A stretch of DNA of 64,000 nt from Rhodoferax sp. (GCA_024235935.1 JACKLL010000005.1:62001-126000), one strand, 5' to 3'. Counted from the first letter of the stretch, positions 1 through 9,142 are shown. Notes: generated by a model not told the origin, from the letters alone. Numbers and translations are program-made.

Positions 1-76
1 ACGCCGCTGCCGGAGGGCTCGCGTTGGCACACCAGGTCGGGGACAAAGGCCCCGCCAGTCGGTGATGACACGCTTC

Positions 77-877
77 TCATGCGCCCGGCAATCCGGCCAG
101 CACCTGCTGCGAGCCGGTGACGAAGCCGAAGCACTTCTTCACGTTCCAGATGGTGGCCTCGGTGCAGAACGCGGGCGAATTGGTGGCGCAGCAGTCTTCG
201 AGCATCACGCATCCGTAGCCCAGGAAGTTGGCGTCGGTCAGCGTGTGCAACACGCACTGGTCGGTGTTGCAGCCGGCGAACAGGATGCTCTTGATACCCA
301 GGTTCTTCAGGATGCTGTCCAGCGGCGTGTCCCAGAAGCCGCTGATGCGGTATTTGTCCACCAGGAAGTCGCCGGCAACGGGTGCCAGTTCGTCGACGAT
401 GGCGGCAGCCCACGAGTCCTTCTCCAGCACATTCCCCTTGCCACTGGGCAGCGGGTAGCCCAGGCCTGTGCCCCGGCCGCCGTTGTCGTACAGATGGATC
501 TGGTTGGGCGGCATGTTGGCGAGGTCGGGCCGGTTGCCCCAATTGACCCAGATGACCGGGACCCCGGCCGTGCGCAGTGCCGGCAACAGCGTCTGCAGCG
601 GGGCGATCGGTGCGCGGTCGGCGCTGTAGTCGGCGCCCAGCGAGTCGACCCAGCCGTCCCGGGTGCAGAAGTCGTTCTGCAGATCGATGATGACGATGGC
701 CGTGCGGCGCAGGTCCAGCACCAGGTTCTGCGGCGCAGCGGCGATGTGCGCACGAACGGGCGCCGGCGGCGCGACCGCCATGTCGACCTCGTCCGGGCTT
801 GCGACCCAGTAGTGCTGGTGGCCCAGGCCAAGGGCGCCGTCGGGTCGGGCATCGGGCAGATAAGGGTGGCGTTTCAT
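77..877 (-). CDS. Isochorismatase-fold cysteine hydrolase (RutB/BiuH-like amidohydrolase)
   Basis: A 266-residue cytoplasmic hydrolase of the isochorismatase-like superfamily, whose members cleave C-N bonds of ureido or amide compounds through an Asp-Lys-Cys triad. The triad is visible as Asp65 (VIIDLQNDF), Lys175 (VDKYRISGF) and Cys208 (NTDQCVLHT), with the Lys-Cys spacing of 33 that is seen in biuret hydrolase and N-carbamoylsarcosine amidase. The start is chosen at 877 because a GGAG sits just upstream; the frame stays open much further but only as antisense of the neighbouring gene. It is divergent from a nitrogen-type ABC operon that contains a second enzyme of this family, so a ureido or amide substrate is likely; the exact one cannot be read from the sequence. 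Confidence 0.85.
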   Translation of the reverse strand: MKRHPYLPDARPDGALGLGHQHYWVASPDEVDMAVAPPAPVRAHIAAAPQNLVLDLRRTAIVIIDLQNDFCTRDGWVDSLGADYSADRAPIAPLQTLLPALRTAGVPVIWVNWGNRPDLANMPPNQIHLYDNGGRGTGLGYPLPSGKGNVLEKDSWAAAIVDELAPVAGDFLVDKYRISGFWDTPLDSILKNLGIKSILFAGCNTDQCVLHTLTDANFLGYGCVMLEDCCATNSPAFCTEATIWNVKKCFGFVTGSQQVLAGLPGA

Positions 878-977
878 GGGAGCTCCGGTTGGGTGCGGTT
901 GGTGAACATGCATTGCCACAGCGTGGTGCGTGTACGCCGGTTGTGCACCCTCGCGGGGCAGAAAACCGGGCTGTGAC

Positions 978-994
978 TGGCACTGATATTGCAA
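978..994 (+). promoter_or_regulatory. Sigma-54 (-24/-12) promoter of the BMP-AtzGEH operon
   Basis: The stretch TGGCACTGATATTGCA matches the RpoN consensus TGGCAC-N5-TTGC, with exactly 10 bases between the invariant GG (979-980) and GC (991-992). It predicts a start near 1004, about 50 bases before the BMP gene. RpoN promoters are typical of nitrogen-limitation genes, which fits the amide-hydrolysing enzymes downstream. No clear NtrC double site was found upstream; only isolated GGTGC and GCACC half sites are present. Confidence 0.75.
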
Positions 995-1005
995 GGCATG
1001 GCGAT

Positions 1006-1025
1006 AAGTAATCAGTTTCTTACTT
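1006..1025 (+). promoter_or_regulatory. Inverted repeat at predicted transcription start, candidate operator
   Basis: A perfect inverted repeat, AAGTAA, eight bases, TTACTT, lies just downstream of the sigma-54 promoter, where a bound repressor would block initiation. The GntR gene that ends this operon is the obvious candidate ligand-responsive repressor, but that link is inference. Confidence 0.45.
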
Positions 1026-1054
1026 TCTTTCAACTCCCTAGCGAAAGGCATGCC

Positions 1055-2047
1055 ATGAAGAACACTCTCCCGTCCCGCCGAACTTTCACCCTGGCCGGTG
1101 TCAGCGCCGCATTGGCACTGTGTGCCGGCACACTGGCACCGCAGGTGCAGGCCGCCGACCCGCTCGCGATCGGCATCCTGATCCCCGGCTCCAAGTCCGA
1201 CAAGGGCTGGATGGAGTCGGGCTACGACGGCCTGATGGCTGCGGAGAAGGCCCATGGCGGCAAGGTCAAGGTGCAAATGATCGAGAACATCAACTACGCC
1301 GACATGGAGCAGGCGCTGACCAATCTGGCCACCAGGAACAAGCTGGTGATCGGTGTGGGCGGCCAGACGCAGGCGGCGGTGATGAAGATCGCCAAGCGTT
1401 TTCCCAACACGAAGTTCTCCATCGTCGGCGGCAACAAGGCCGAGGACATGCCCAACGTGGCCGGCTATGACGTGAAGCAGGCCGAGATCGCCTTTGTCGC
1501 AGGGGCGGCTGCCGCGATGCTGTCCAAGACGGGTGCGGTGAGCTACGTCGGCGGCATGGAGATCCCGTCGATCGTGAACGCCGGCAAGGAATTCGGCAAC
1601 GGGGCCAAGCTGGTCAATCCGAAGATCAAGTACTTCGAGAACTACACCGGTGACTTCGACAACGTGGCCAAGTCCAAGGAGGCCACGCTGGCCGCCATTG
1701 CCCAGGGCGCGGACGTGCACTACCACATCCTCAACCTCGGCCTGCGCGGCATGGAGCAGGCGGCCAAGGAGAAGGGCACCAAGATTGTCGGCAGCTATAC
1801 CGACCGCTGCGGTACCGATCCGCTGTACCCGGCCTACAGCATCACCGGCGTGGGCTACCAGGTCCAGTATGCGATCGACGAGATGGTCAAGGGCAGCTGG
1901 AAGCCGGGCTACAAGCCCTTTGGCCTGGCCATGGGCCCACAGGCTTCGGACATGGTCGTCTGCGGCGCCACGCCCGAGATGAAGAAAAAGCTCGATGAGA
2001 TCAAGAAGGACATCCTGAGCGGCAAGATCAAGGTGCTCGAAGGCTGA
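1055..2047 (+). CDS. BMP-family ABC transporter substrate-binding protein
   Basis: A 330-residue periplasmic binding protein of the basic membrane protein (PnrA/Med) family, which delivers nucleosides, nucleobases or related heterocycles to ABC permeases. The N-terminus has a twin-arginine-like motif (SRRTFTLAG) followed by a hydrophobic stretch and an AQA-like cleavage region near residue 35, so Tat or Sec export is expected. Family hallmarks include GILIPGSKSDKGWMESGYDG, GVGGQ, and SYTDRCGTDP. The start at 1055 follows a GAAAGG ribosome site; the frame extends upstream without support. It heads the operon, six bases before the ATPase gene, and its associated hydrolases suggest a ureido or heterocyclic nitrogen compound as cargo. 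Confidence 0.9.
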   Translation: MKNTLPSRRTFTLAGVSAALALCAGTLAPQVQAADPLAIGILIPGSKSDKGWMESGYDGLMAAEKAHGGKVKVQMIENINYADMEQALTNLATRNKLVIGVGGQTQAAVMKIAKRFPNTKFSIVGGNKAEDMPNVAGYDVKQAEIAFVAGAAAAMLSKTGAVSYVGGMEIPSIVNAGKEFGNGAKLVNPKIKYFENYTGDFDNVAKSKEATLAAIAQGADVHYHILNLGLRGMEQAAKEKGTKIVGSYTDRCGTDPLYPAYSITGVGYQVQYAIDEMVKGSWKPGYKPFGLAMGPQASDMVVCGATPEMKKKLDEIKKDILSGKIKVLEG

Positions 2048-2053
2048 TCGGCC

Positions 2054-3700
2054 ATGCGCGACAAGCCGGAATCAGAGTCGGGTACGGGGGGCACGGCGAC
2101 TGCACCGGCCGCCGTGCCGCTGCTGCGCATCGAGGGCCTGTCCAAGCGTTTCGGCGCCTTGCAGGCACTGCAGGATGTCTCGCTCGATCTCTGGGCCGGC
2201 GAGGTCCATTGCCTGCTGGGTGAAAACGGCGCCGGCAAGTCCACGCTGTGCAACCTGGTGTTCGGCGTGCATGCGCCCGATGCCGGCAGCATGCTCTTCG
2301 ATGGCGCGCCGTGGCGGCCGCGCGCGCCGGCCGAGGCCTTGTCGCGCGGCATTGCCATGGTGCACCAGCACTTCAGCCTGGTGCCCGACATCAGCGTGGT
2401 CGACAACCTGTTGCTGGGCCAGGTCCACGGCGTGCTCGATCGCAAGGCCTGGGCCGCCAAGCTGGACACCATGCGCGCGCGCTACGGTCTGGCGCTGGAC
2501 CCTTGGGCCCGCATCCAGGACCTGTCGGTCGGCGAGCGCCAGCGGGTGGAGATCGTCAAGTGCCTGATTCGTGAGCCGCGCCTGCTGGTGCTGGACGAGC
2601 CCACGGCGGTGTTGCTGCCCGAGGAGATCGCGGCCTTGCTGGCGGTGTGCCAGCGCGTGGCGGACCAGGGATGTGGCGTGGTGCTGGTGACACACAAGCT
2701 GGCCGAGATCCGCCAGGTGGCGCGCCGCGCCACCGTGCTGCGCGGCGGTCGCGTCGCGGCGCGGTCGGACGCACCGTCGCAGGAAATCGATGCGTTGGTG
2801 CGGGCCATGATCCAGCGCGATCTGGCGACGCCGCCATCTGCGACTGAAGCCCCGAATGCCGCACCGCCCGGCGCGGCCGAGGCCGGTGCGCGACACGGCG
2901 GCGTGGTGCCGCAGCCCGCGTTGATGGCCGATGGCCTGAGCGTGCGCGATGCGGATGGCGTGTTGCGCCTGAGCAATTTCACGCTGATGGTGGCGCCGGG
3001 CGAAATCGTCGCGGTGGCGGGCGTGGAAGGCAACGGGCAAAGCGAACTCGGCGCCGTGCTGTCGGGCATGCTGGCGCCGACGGAAGGGCGCTTCTTTCTT
3101 GCCGGCGAGGAGATGACAGGCGAGCCGCCCCGGGTGCTCACGGCCGCCGGTTGCGGCGTGGTGCCGGAGGACCGCCATGCGCTGGCCTGCGTCACCGGCA
3201 TGAGCGTGGCCGAGAACATGATGCTGGACCGCCTGCACCGGTTCAGGCGCTTCGGCCTGCTGGATCGCGCGGCCATGACCACGGCAGCGCGCGAACTGAT
3301 GGCGCGCTTCGACGTACGTGCCGCCAGCCCCGAGGTCGCATTCGGCGGCTTGTCGGGCGGCAACCAGCAAAAGGCGGTGCTGGCACGGGAACTCACGCTG
3401 GATCCGCTGCGCTTCCTGCTTGCCGCCCAACCCACGCGCGGCCTGGACGTGGGTGCGGTGGAGGCCATCTACAACCATATCCGCGCGGCAGCGCAGCGGG
3501 GTGTCGGCGTGCTGCTGATCTCCTCGGAGCTCGACGAGCTGCTGTCGGTGGCGCATCGCGTGGTCGTTCTGTATCGGGGCCGCATCATGGGCAGCTGCCG
3601 CGCCGATGCCTCCGAGCGTCCGCGCATCGGTGCCTGGATGGCCGGCCAGCAGGAGCAGTCCGCGAGCGCCGCAAGCGGTCACAAGGAGGTCAGCCCATGA
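2054..3700 (+). CDS. ABC transporter ATPase with two nucleotide-binding domains
   Basis: A 548-residue duplicated ATPase of the carbohydrate/nucleoside (YufO/NupO) class that powers the BMP system. The first half has a full Walker A (GENGAGKST, about 56-64), signature LSVGERQ and Walker B ending LLVLDEPTA. The second half is degenerate, as usual for the class: Walker A reads VEGNGQSEL and the Walker B region reads AAQPTRGLD, lacking the catalytic Glu, while LSGGNQQKA is intact. A low-complexity Ala/Pro linker of about 30 residues joins the halves. Its TGA overlaps the next ATG (ATGA), so translation is coupled to the permease. Confidence 0.92.
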   Translation: MRDKPESESGTGGTATAPAAVPLLRIEGLSKRFGALQALQDVSLDLWAGEVHCLLGENGAGKSTLCNLVFGVHAPDAGSMLFDGAPWRPRAPAEALSRGIAMVHQHFSLVPDISVVDNLLLGQVHGVLDRKAWAAKLDTMRARYGLALDPWARIQDLSVGERQRVEIVKCLIREPRLLVLDEPTAVLLPEEIAALLAVCQRVADQGCGVVLVTHKLAEIRQVARRATVLRGGRVAARSDAPSQEIDALVRAMIQRDLATPPSATEAPNAAPPGAAEAGARHGGVVPQPALMADGLSVRDADGVLRLSNFTLMVAPGEIVAVAGVEGNGQSELGAVLSGMLAPTEGRFFLAGEEMTGEPPRVLTAAGCGVVPEDRHALACVTGMSVAENMMLDRLHRFRRFGLLDRAAMTTAARELMARFDVRAASPEVAFGGLSGGNQQKAVLARELTLDPLRFLLAAQPTRGLDVGAVEAIYNHIRAAAQRGVGVLLISSELDELLSVAHRVVVLYRGRIMGSCRADASERPRIGAWMAGQQEQSASAASGHKEVSP

Positions 3701-4776
3701 GCGCAATTCTGAATTGGAAGCACCTGCAACCCGGCCCCGCGCTGTGGGTGTCCGTGGCCTCGGTTGCCGGCGCGCTGGCGGCGGGTATGGGCATGGTCAT
3801 GCTGATGGGCGTTCCGGTCGGCGACGCGATTGCCGCTTTTGCCGACGGCGCCTGGGGTTCGCCGTATGCGCTGGCGGCTTCCATCAATCGCGCGCTGGTG
3901 CTGATGCTGGTGGGACTGGGTTTCGTGCTCGCCGAGCGCGCCAACCTGACCAATGTCGGTGGCGAAGGCCAGATCGCCGTGGGCGGTATCGCTGCGACCG
4001 CGCTGTGCCTGTGGCCGCCGGTGGCCTCTTTGCCGTTCGGGCTGGCCTTCATCGTGCCGATGCTGGGCGCATGCCTGGCGGGGGCATTCTGGGCTGGTAT
4101 TGCGGGCGTGCTGAAGGTCAAGGTCGGCACCAACGAGGTGATTGCCACGCTGCTGCTGTCCTTCATCGCCATCTGGATGGTCTATGGCAGTGTGCAGTCG
4201 GAGAGCCTGTTGCGCCGGCCGATGACGACCTCGGCCACGCTGCCGGAGTCGCTCGAGATTCCGGTTGCGACGCAGCTGCCGCTGCTGCTGGGCGACCCGT
4301 CGGTTCCGCTGCACGCAGGCCTGCCGATCGGTCTGGTGCTCGCTGCTGGGGTGGCTGTCGTCCTCGGATTCACCGTCCTCGGGCTGAAGCTGCGGGCTGC
4401 CGGCCTGAATGCCCGGGCCGCACGCCGCGCCGGCATGGCCATCGACCGGCTCAGCATTGGTGTGCTGTGCGCCGCCGGCGCGCTCGGCGGTCTGGCCGGT
4501 GCCTGCATGCTGCAGGGCGAGCAGTACACGCTCAAGGCCGGCTTCTCATCCGGTTGCGGATTCGATGGCCTGGTCGTGGGCCTGCTTGCACGGGGTTCGG
4601 TAACCGGGGTGGTCGCAGGCGCATTGCTGTTCGGCTTTCTGCGCTCGGGCGGCATCAACATGGAGATGGTGGCCCAGGTTCCCACGGCGCTGGTGGTGGT
4701 CATCCAGGGCCTGATCATCGTCACGCTGGCGGGAGCCGCGCTGGCCATTCAACGCATGGAAGGACGCCGCGCATGA
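3697..4776 (+). CDS. ABC transporter permease (BMP/nucleoside type), first subunit
   Basis: A 359-residue inner-membrane permease with about eight to nine hydrophobic segments and the conserved cytoplasmic loop GLKLRAAGLNARAARRAGMAI, the coupling-helix region of BPD_transp_2 permeases. The sequence GFVLAERANLTNVGGEGQI matches the family motif around the second membrane pair. It overlaps both neighbours by four bases (ATGA), placing it in one translation-coupled array with the ATPase and the second permease. It should form a heterodimer with the next gene product and pass the compound captured by the BMP protein. Confidence 0.92.
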   Translation: MSAILNWKHLQPGPALWVSVASVAGALAAGMGMVMLMGVPVGDAIAAFADGAWGSPYALAASINRALVLMLVGLGFVLAERANLTNVGGEGQIAVGGIAATALCLWPPVASLPFGLAFIVPMLGACLAGAFWAGIAGVLKVKVGTNEVIATLLLSFIAIWMVYGSVQSESLLRRPMTTSATLPESLEIPVATQLPLLLGDPSVPLHAGLPIGLVLAAGVAVVLGFTVLGLKLRAAGLNARAARRAGMAIDRLSIGVLCAAGALGGLAGACMLQGEQYTLKAGFSSGCGFDGLVVGLLARGSVTGVVAGALLFGFLRSGGINMEMVAQVPTALVVVIQGLIIVTLAGAALAIQRMEGRRA

Positions 4777-5696
4777 TCGATCCTGAACTGGCGGCCGTCT
4801 TCGTCGGCTCCACCATCCGCCTGGCCGCGCCGCTGCTGCTGGCCGCCACCGGCGAACTGGTCAGCGAGCGGGCCGGCGTCCTCAACATGAGCGTGGAAGG
4901 CATGATGCTCACCGGCGCCTTTGCCGGCGCGGTGGGCTCATGGGCCACCGGCTCGCCGTCGATGGGCCTGCTGTTCGGCGTGCTGTGCGTGTTGCCGGTG
5001 GCTTGGCTGCAGGCCTTTCTGAGCATCACGCTGCGCGCCAACCAGATCGTCACCGGCATCGGCATCAACATCCTGGTCCTGGGTGCAACCACACTGGGTT
5101 ACCGCGCCTTGTTCGGCAGCCGTTCGCGGGCCGAGATTCCGGGCCTGGATAAATGGGCGCCGCCCGGGCTGGCCGACCTTCCCGTGCTCGGCGAACACGT
5201 GTTCCACCAGACCTGGCTGCTGTACGCGGCTGCCGTGCTGATCGTCGCCGTGTCCTGGACCTTGCGCGCGACCTCGGTCGGGCTGGCCATCCATGCGGCC
5301 GGCGTGGCGCCGCAGGCGGCGGCGAATTCCGGGCTGCCGGTCAACCGCATCCGCTACGGCGCCGTGCTCTTCACCGGCTTCATGTCGGCGCTGGCGGGCT
5401 GCTTTCTGTCGATCGGTGACATCCACACCTTCACCGAAGGCATGACCGGTGGCGCCGGCTACCTGGCCATTGCCGCGGTGATCTTCGGCAATTGGCGCCT
5501 GGGACGCACGCTGCTGGCATGCTGCCTGTTCGGTGCCGCCACGGCGCTGCAGTTCCAGCTGCCGGCGATGGGCGTGGAGATTCCCAATGCGCTGCTGATC
5601 ATGCTGCCCTACGTGCTGGCCCTGCTGGCGGTCGGCGGCCTCGTGGGCCGGCAGATTGCGCCGGCCGCGCTCACCCAACCCTACAAAGGTCATTGA
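4773..5696 (+). CDS. ABC transporter permease (BMP/nucleoside type), second subunit
   Basis: A 307-residue membrane protein of the BPD_transp_2 family. The N-terminal motif ELVSERAGVLNMSVEGMM is characteristic of the second permease of BMP-type transporters (YufQ/NupQ-like). About nine hydrophobic segments are visible. The gene begins inside the preceding stop (ATGA) and is followed without any gap by the AtzG/HpxX-like gene, tying transport and hydrolysis into one transcription unit. Confidence 0.92.
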   Translation: MIDPELAAVFVGSTIRLAAPLLLAATGELVSERAGVLNMSVEGMMLTGAFAGAVGSWATGSPSMGLLFGVLCVLPVAWLQAFLSITLRANQIVTGIGINILVLGATTLGYRALFGSRSRAEIPGLDKWAPPGLADLPVLGEHVFHQTWLLYAAAVLIVAVSWTLRATSVGLAIHAAGVAPQAAANSGLPVNRIRYGAVLFTGFMSALAGCFLSIGDIHTFTEGMTGGAGYLAIAAVIFGNWRLGRTLLACCLFGAATALQFQLPAMGVEIPNALLIMLPYVLALLAVGGLVGRQIAPAALTQPYKGH

Positions 5697-5906
5697 ATGC
5701 AGGATCCCGAGATGTTGGCTTATGTGACCGCGGCTGCGCGCCTCGTCGGTCTGCCGCTGGACGCGTCGCGGGCGCCGTCCGTCGCCATGCACCTGGGGCG
5801 CACCGCCGCATTGGCGCAGGCCCTCGAGTCGGCGGTGCTTGCCCCCGACGACGAACCGGCCGAGGTCTACTGCCCGGCACCGTTCCCGCCGGAGGCCGGC
5901 ACATGA
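5697..5906 (+). CDS. AtzG/HpxX-like small subunit (DUF4089)
   Basis: A 69-residue protein of the AtzG/DUF4089 family. In the s-triazine pathway AtzG forms a structural complex with the amidase AtzE, reminiscent of GatC with GatA; the HpxX homologue accompanies HpxY in oxalurate breakdown. Visible features are an N-terminal helix (MLAYVTAAARLVGLPL), a second helix beginning VAMHLGRTAALAQALE and an acidic, proline-rich tail (DDEPAEVYCPAPFPPE) typical of the family. It begins immediately after the permease stop and overlaps the amidase start by four bases, the arrangement expected for an obligate partner. Family assignment is firm; the substrate is not. Confidence 0.88.
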   Translation: MQDPEMLAYVTAAARLVGLPLDASRAPSVAMHLGRTAALAQALESAVLAPDDEPAEVYCPAPFPPEAGT

Positions 5907-7288
5907 TGGACAGCACCGCCTTGCTGGCGGCCATTGCCGGCGGCACGCTGTCGGCGGCCGAAGCCTGCGACGCCGCCATTGCGCGCATTGCGGCGACCGA
6001 GCCGCATGTCAATGCCTTCACCGACCGGACGCTGGACCGGGCCCGGGCCGAGGCCGCGGCGATCGACCGGCGGCGGGCGCGGGGTGAAGCGCTCCCGGCG
6101 CTGGCGGGCCTGCCCTATGCGGTGAAGAGCCTGTTCGACATCGAGGGGCTGACCACGCTGGCGGGCTCGACGGTGAACCGCGGTCTGCCGGCCGCCGGCG
6201 CCGACGCGGTGCTGGTACAGCGGCTGCGCGAAGCGGGCGCGGTGTTGCTGGGCGGCTTGAACATGGACGAATACGCCTACGGATTCACCACCGAGAACAC
6301 GCACTACGGACCTTGCCACAACCCGCACGATACGACGCGCATCGCCGGCGGTTCGTCCGGTGGCTCGGGCGCCGCAGTGGCAGCGGGGCAGGTCCCATTG
6401 ACCCTGGGCTCGGATACCAACGGCTCCATCCGCGTGCCCGCGTCGCTGTGCGGCGTATGGGGCTTGAAGCCGACCTTCGGTCGCCTGTCCCGCCGCGGCA
6501 GCTACCCCTTTGTGCACAGCATCGACCACCTCGGGCCGATCGCCGACACGGCGCAGACGCTGGCGCTGGCCTACGACGCGCTGCAGTGGCCGGACGCGCT
6601 GGACCCGGCCTGCCATGCCCTGCGCGTGCAGCCGGCGGCGCCGACCCTGGCCCAGGGCGTGCAAGGCCTGCGCATCGGTGTTCTGGGTGGCTACTTCGAG
6701 GAAAACGCATCGGCGCCCGCCCGCGCTGTGGTGGCGCAGGCCGCCCAGGTGCTGGGGGCGCAGGGCGAGGCCATCTGGCCCGATGCCGCACTGGGGCGGG
6801 CGGCGGCCTTCATCGTCAGTGCCAGCGAAGGCGGCGATCTGCATCTGCCGGATCTGCGCACGCGCATGGCAGACTTCGAGCCGCTGTCGGTCGACCGATT
6901 CATTGCCGGGGCGCTGCAGCCTGCGCACTGGTACGTGCAGGCGCAGCGCTTTCGGCGCGTCTACCGCGCGCGCGTCCAGGCCCTGTTCACGCAGTGGGAC
7001 CTGCTGCTGTGCGCGGCGACCCCGGTGAGTGCCACACCGATTGGCGAGGAATGGATCACCGTCAATGGCCAGCGGCATCCGTGCCGGCCGGCGATGGGCC
7101 TGTTGACGCAGCCGGTATCTTTCGCGGGCTGCCCGGTGGCGGTAGCCCCGATGTGGCCCGAGGCCACGGGCGGCATGCCGCTGGGGGTGCAGCTGATAGC
7201 GGCGCCCTGGAAGGAAGATCTGGCCCTGCGTGCCGCGGCCGTTTTGCAGGACGCCGGCGTCGCCGGCACGCGGGAGGCGAATTTGTGA
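5903..7288 (+). CDS. AtzE/HpxY-family amidohydrolase (amidase signature enzyme)
   Basis: A 461-residue amidase-signature hydrolase. The Ser-cisSer-Lys machinery is seen as Lys75 (YAVKSLFD), the glycine/serine loop [14 protein letters not shown] at 149-162 and the nucleophile Ser175 in [12 protein letters not shown]; Asn in place of the usual Gly in that last motif is a feature of AtzE-like enzymes. AtzE with AtzG hydrolyses 1-carboxybiuret in cyanuric acid breakdown, and HpxY acts in oxalurate catabolism. No cyanuric acid hydrolase (AtzD) or allophanate hydrolase (AtzF) gene is in the window, so the substrate could be another ureido acid. ATG at 5903 is chosen for the ATGA overlap with AtzG. 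Confidence 0.9.
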   Translation: MMDSTALLAAIAGGTLSAAEACDAAIARIAATEPHVNAFTDRTLDRARAEAAAIDRRRARGEALPALAGLPYAVKSLFDIEGLTTLAGSTVNRGLPAAGADAVLVQRLREAGAVLLGGLNMDEYAYGFTTENTHYGPCHNPHDTTRIAGGSSGGSGAAVAAGQVPLTLGSDTNGSIRVPASLCGVWGLKPTFGRLSRRGSYPFVHSIDHLGPIADTAQTLALAYDALQWPDALDPACHALRVQPAAPTLAQGVQGLRIGVLGGYFEENASAPARAVVAQAAQVLGAQGEAIWPDAALGRAAAFIVSASEGGDLHLPDLRTRMADFEPLSVDRFIAGALQPAHWYVQAQRFRRVYRARVQALFTQWDLLLCAATPVSATPIGEEWITVNGQRHPCRPAMGLLTQPVSFAGCPVAVAPMWPEATGGMPLGVQLIAAPWKEDLALRAAAVLQDAGVAGTREANL

Positions 7289-7668
7289 TGGACATCAATC
7301 TGCCCGAGGTGCTGGACGAGGTGCGTGCACAGTTCGCCCGCTACGAGAAGGCGCTCACCGGCAACGACGTGGCCGTGCTGGACGAACTGTTCTGGGACAG
7401 TCCGCACACCTTGCGCTACGGCGTCGGCGAGAACCTGTATGGTGCTGCGGCCATTGCCGCGTTTCGCGCGGCGCGACCGGCGGTGGGGCTCGACCGCGAG
7501 GTCTTGCGCACTGCGATCACGACCTTCGGCCGCGACTTCGCCACGACGAACATCGAGTTTCGCCGCGTCGGAAGTGCCCGCATCGGCCGCCAGAGCCAGA
7601 CCTGGCTGCGCACGCCGCAGGGATGGCGCGTGGTGGCGGCGCATGTCAGTCTGCTGGAGGCCGCATGA
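7288..7668 (+). CDS. AtzH/HpxZ-like protein (DUF3225, NTF2-like fold)
   Basis: A 126-residue protein of the AtzH/HpxZ family. Recognisable features are the helix [20 protein letters not shown], the [18 protein letters not shown] segment and the C-terminal beta strands [20 protein letters not shown]. AtzH has been linked to the dicarboxyurea step that follows AtzE, and HpxZ to oxalurate use. The start codon shares its A with the stop of the amidase (TGATG), so the two are translationally coupled. Together with the two preceding genes it completes a G-E-H (or X-Y-Z) module. Confidence 0.88.
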   Translation: MDINLPEVLDEVRAQFARYEKALTGNDVAVLDELFWDSPHTLRYGVGENLYGAAAIAAFRAARPAVGLDREVLRTAITTFGRDFATTNIEFRRVGSARIGRQSQTWLRTPQGWRVVAAHVSLLEAA

Positions 7669-8360
7669 TCACCCTCGACGCCAACCCGTTTCCATTCGCA
7701 TTCGCGCTGCCGCATACGGCGCTGGTCATCATCGACATGCAGCGCGACTTCATCGAGCCCGGTGGCTTCGGCGAAACCCTGGGCAACGACGTCTCGCTGC
7801 TGTCGGCGATCGTGCCGGCCTGCGCGGCGGTGCTGGCTGCGTGGCGCAATGCGGGCGGTTTGGTGGTACATACCCGCGAGTCCCATCGCCCGGATCTGGC
7901 CGACTGCCCGCCCGCCAAGCGCGACCGGGGCAACCCGCATCTGCGGATCGGCGACGTCGGGCCGATGGGGCGCATCCTGGTCGCGGGTGAACCGGGTAAC
8001 CAGATCATCGACGCGCTGGCTCCGGTCGCGGGCGAGACCGTCATCGACAAGCCGGGCAAAGGGGCGTTCTATGCGACACCGCTGCACGAACTGCTGCGCC
8101 AGGCCGGTGTGACGCATCTGCTGTTCATGGGCGTGACCACCGAAGTCTGCGTGCAGACCAGCATGCGCGAGGCCAATGACCGGGGCTTCGACTGCCTGCT
8201 GCTGGAGGATTGCACCGAAAGCTATTTTCCGGCGTTCAAGGCGGCTGCAGTCGAGATGATGCGGGCCCAGGGCGCGATCGTCGGGTGGACAGCGCCCAGC
8301 GGCCTGCTGCTGCAGGCCCTTGGCGAGGCCGCGCAGGCTTGTGTGGCGCCGCAGGGCTGA
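7665..8360 (+). CDS. Biuret-hydrolase-like cysteine hydrolase
   Basis: A 231-residue isochorismatase-fold amidohydrolase that most resembles biuret hydrolase BiuH. Besides the triad Asp24, Lys129 and Cys162 (33-residue Lys-Cys spacing), it keeps BiuH-like segments [36 protein letters not shown] and MREANDRG. BiuH converts biuret to allophanate and ammonia. A ureido substrate is therefore likely, made or handled together with the AtzE-like enzyme upstream, to which it is joined by an ATGA overlap through the AtzH-like gene. Biuret itself is a reasonable but unproven guess; RutB-type ureidoacrylate hydrolase is the closest alternative. Confidence 0.82.
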   Translation: MITLDANPFPFAFALPHTALVIIDMQRDFIEPGGFGETLGNDVSLLSAIVPACAAVLAAWRNAGGLVVHTRESHRPDLADCPPAKRDRGNPHLRIGDVGPMGRILVAGEPGNQIIDALAPVAGETVIDKPGKGAFYATPLHELLRQAGVTHLLFMGVTTEVCVQTSMREANDRGFDCLLLEDCTESYFPAFKAAAVEMMRAQGAIVGWTAPSGLLLQALGEAAQACVAPQG

Positions 8361-8373
8361 TACAGTCAGCGGC

Positions 8374-9108
8374 GTGTCCATCATCACTCCCGCAAAGCCC
8401 CGTACGGCCCTGAAAGCAGCACGCCATTCGCGTGCCGACCAGGTCTACGACCAGGTCAAGCGCGACATCGCCGAATTCAGCCTGGTGCCGGGTGACCGCT
8501 TCACCGAGAACGAATTGTGCGAGCGCCTGGGAGTCTCGCGCACGCCGGTCCGCCAGGCCCTGGTGCGGCTACAGCATGAAGGTTATGTCGAGGTTCTGTT
8601 TCGCAGCGGCTGGCGGGTGCTGCCCTTCGATTTCGACAAGTTCGAGCAGTTCTATGATCTGCGCATGGTGCTGGAGACCACGGCGGCGCAGCGCCTGTGC
8701 GCCGATGGCGAGCAGGTGGACCGTGCGCTGGTCGAGGAACTCAGCCAGGTCTGGCTGGTGCCGGTCGCCGAGCGCTGTCGCGACGGGGTGAAGGTCGGCC
8801 GCTGGGACGAGGCATTCCATTGCAGCCTGGTGGCCGCGGCCGGCAACGCCGAGATGGCCCGGGTGCACAAGGACGTCACCGACCGCATCCGTATCATCCG
8901 CAGACTGGATTTCACCAAGCAGGCGCGGATCGACGCCACCTACGACGAACACGGCGAAATTCTCAAGGCGATCCGCGCCAAGCGCGCCGACCAGGCGACG
9001 ATGCTGTTGCGCGCCCACATCGCCACCAGCCAGGCCGAAGTGCGCAAGATCACCCTGCACGAGGTGCATCTGGCCCGGATGGGCGGGCGCTCCGGCGCGT
9101 CGACATGA
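8374..9108 (+). CDS. GntR-family transcriptional regulator (FCD type)
   Basis: A 244-residue regulator with an N-terminal winged helix (about residues 20-85; GDRFTENELCERLGVSRTPV recognition region) and an all-helical FCD-like ligand domain to the C-terminus. The proposed start is GTG at 8374, 13 bases after the hydrolase stop; an upstream in-frame ATG lies inside that gene and would add an implausible Arg-rich extension. As the last gene of the nitrogen operon it probably controls the operon, with the AAGTAA/TTACTT repeat near 1006-1025 as a candidate site. Confidence 0.85.
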   Translation: MSIITPAKPRTALKAARHSRADQVYDQVKRDIAEFSLVPGDRFTENELCERLGVSRTPVRQALVRLQHEGYVEVLFRSGWRVLPFDFDKFEQFYDLRMVLETTAAQRLCADGEQVDRALVEELSQVWLVPVAERCRDGVKVGRWDEAFHCSLVAAAGNAEMARVHKDVTDRIRIIRRLDFTKQARIDATYDEHGEILKAIRAKRADQATMLLRAHIATSQAEVRKITLHEVHLARMGGRSGAST

Positions 9109-9142
9109 GTCCGGCGTGTCCGCCCGGCCGGCAGCGCGTCGG

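Noticed and set aside
1..65. A forward frame open from the window edge to a TGA at 63-65
   Set aside because: Only about 20 residues are visible with no recognisable motif; it could be the tail of a gene, but this cannot be supported.
5697..8360. Naming the genes atzG, atzE, atzH and biuH outright
   Set aside because: The families are clear, but hpxXYZ and other ureido-acid pathways use the same families and the diagnostic atzD and atzF genes are absent, so no symbols were assigned.
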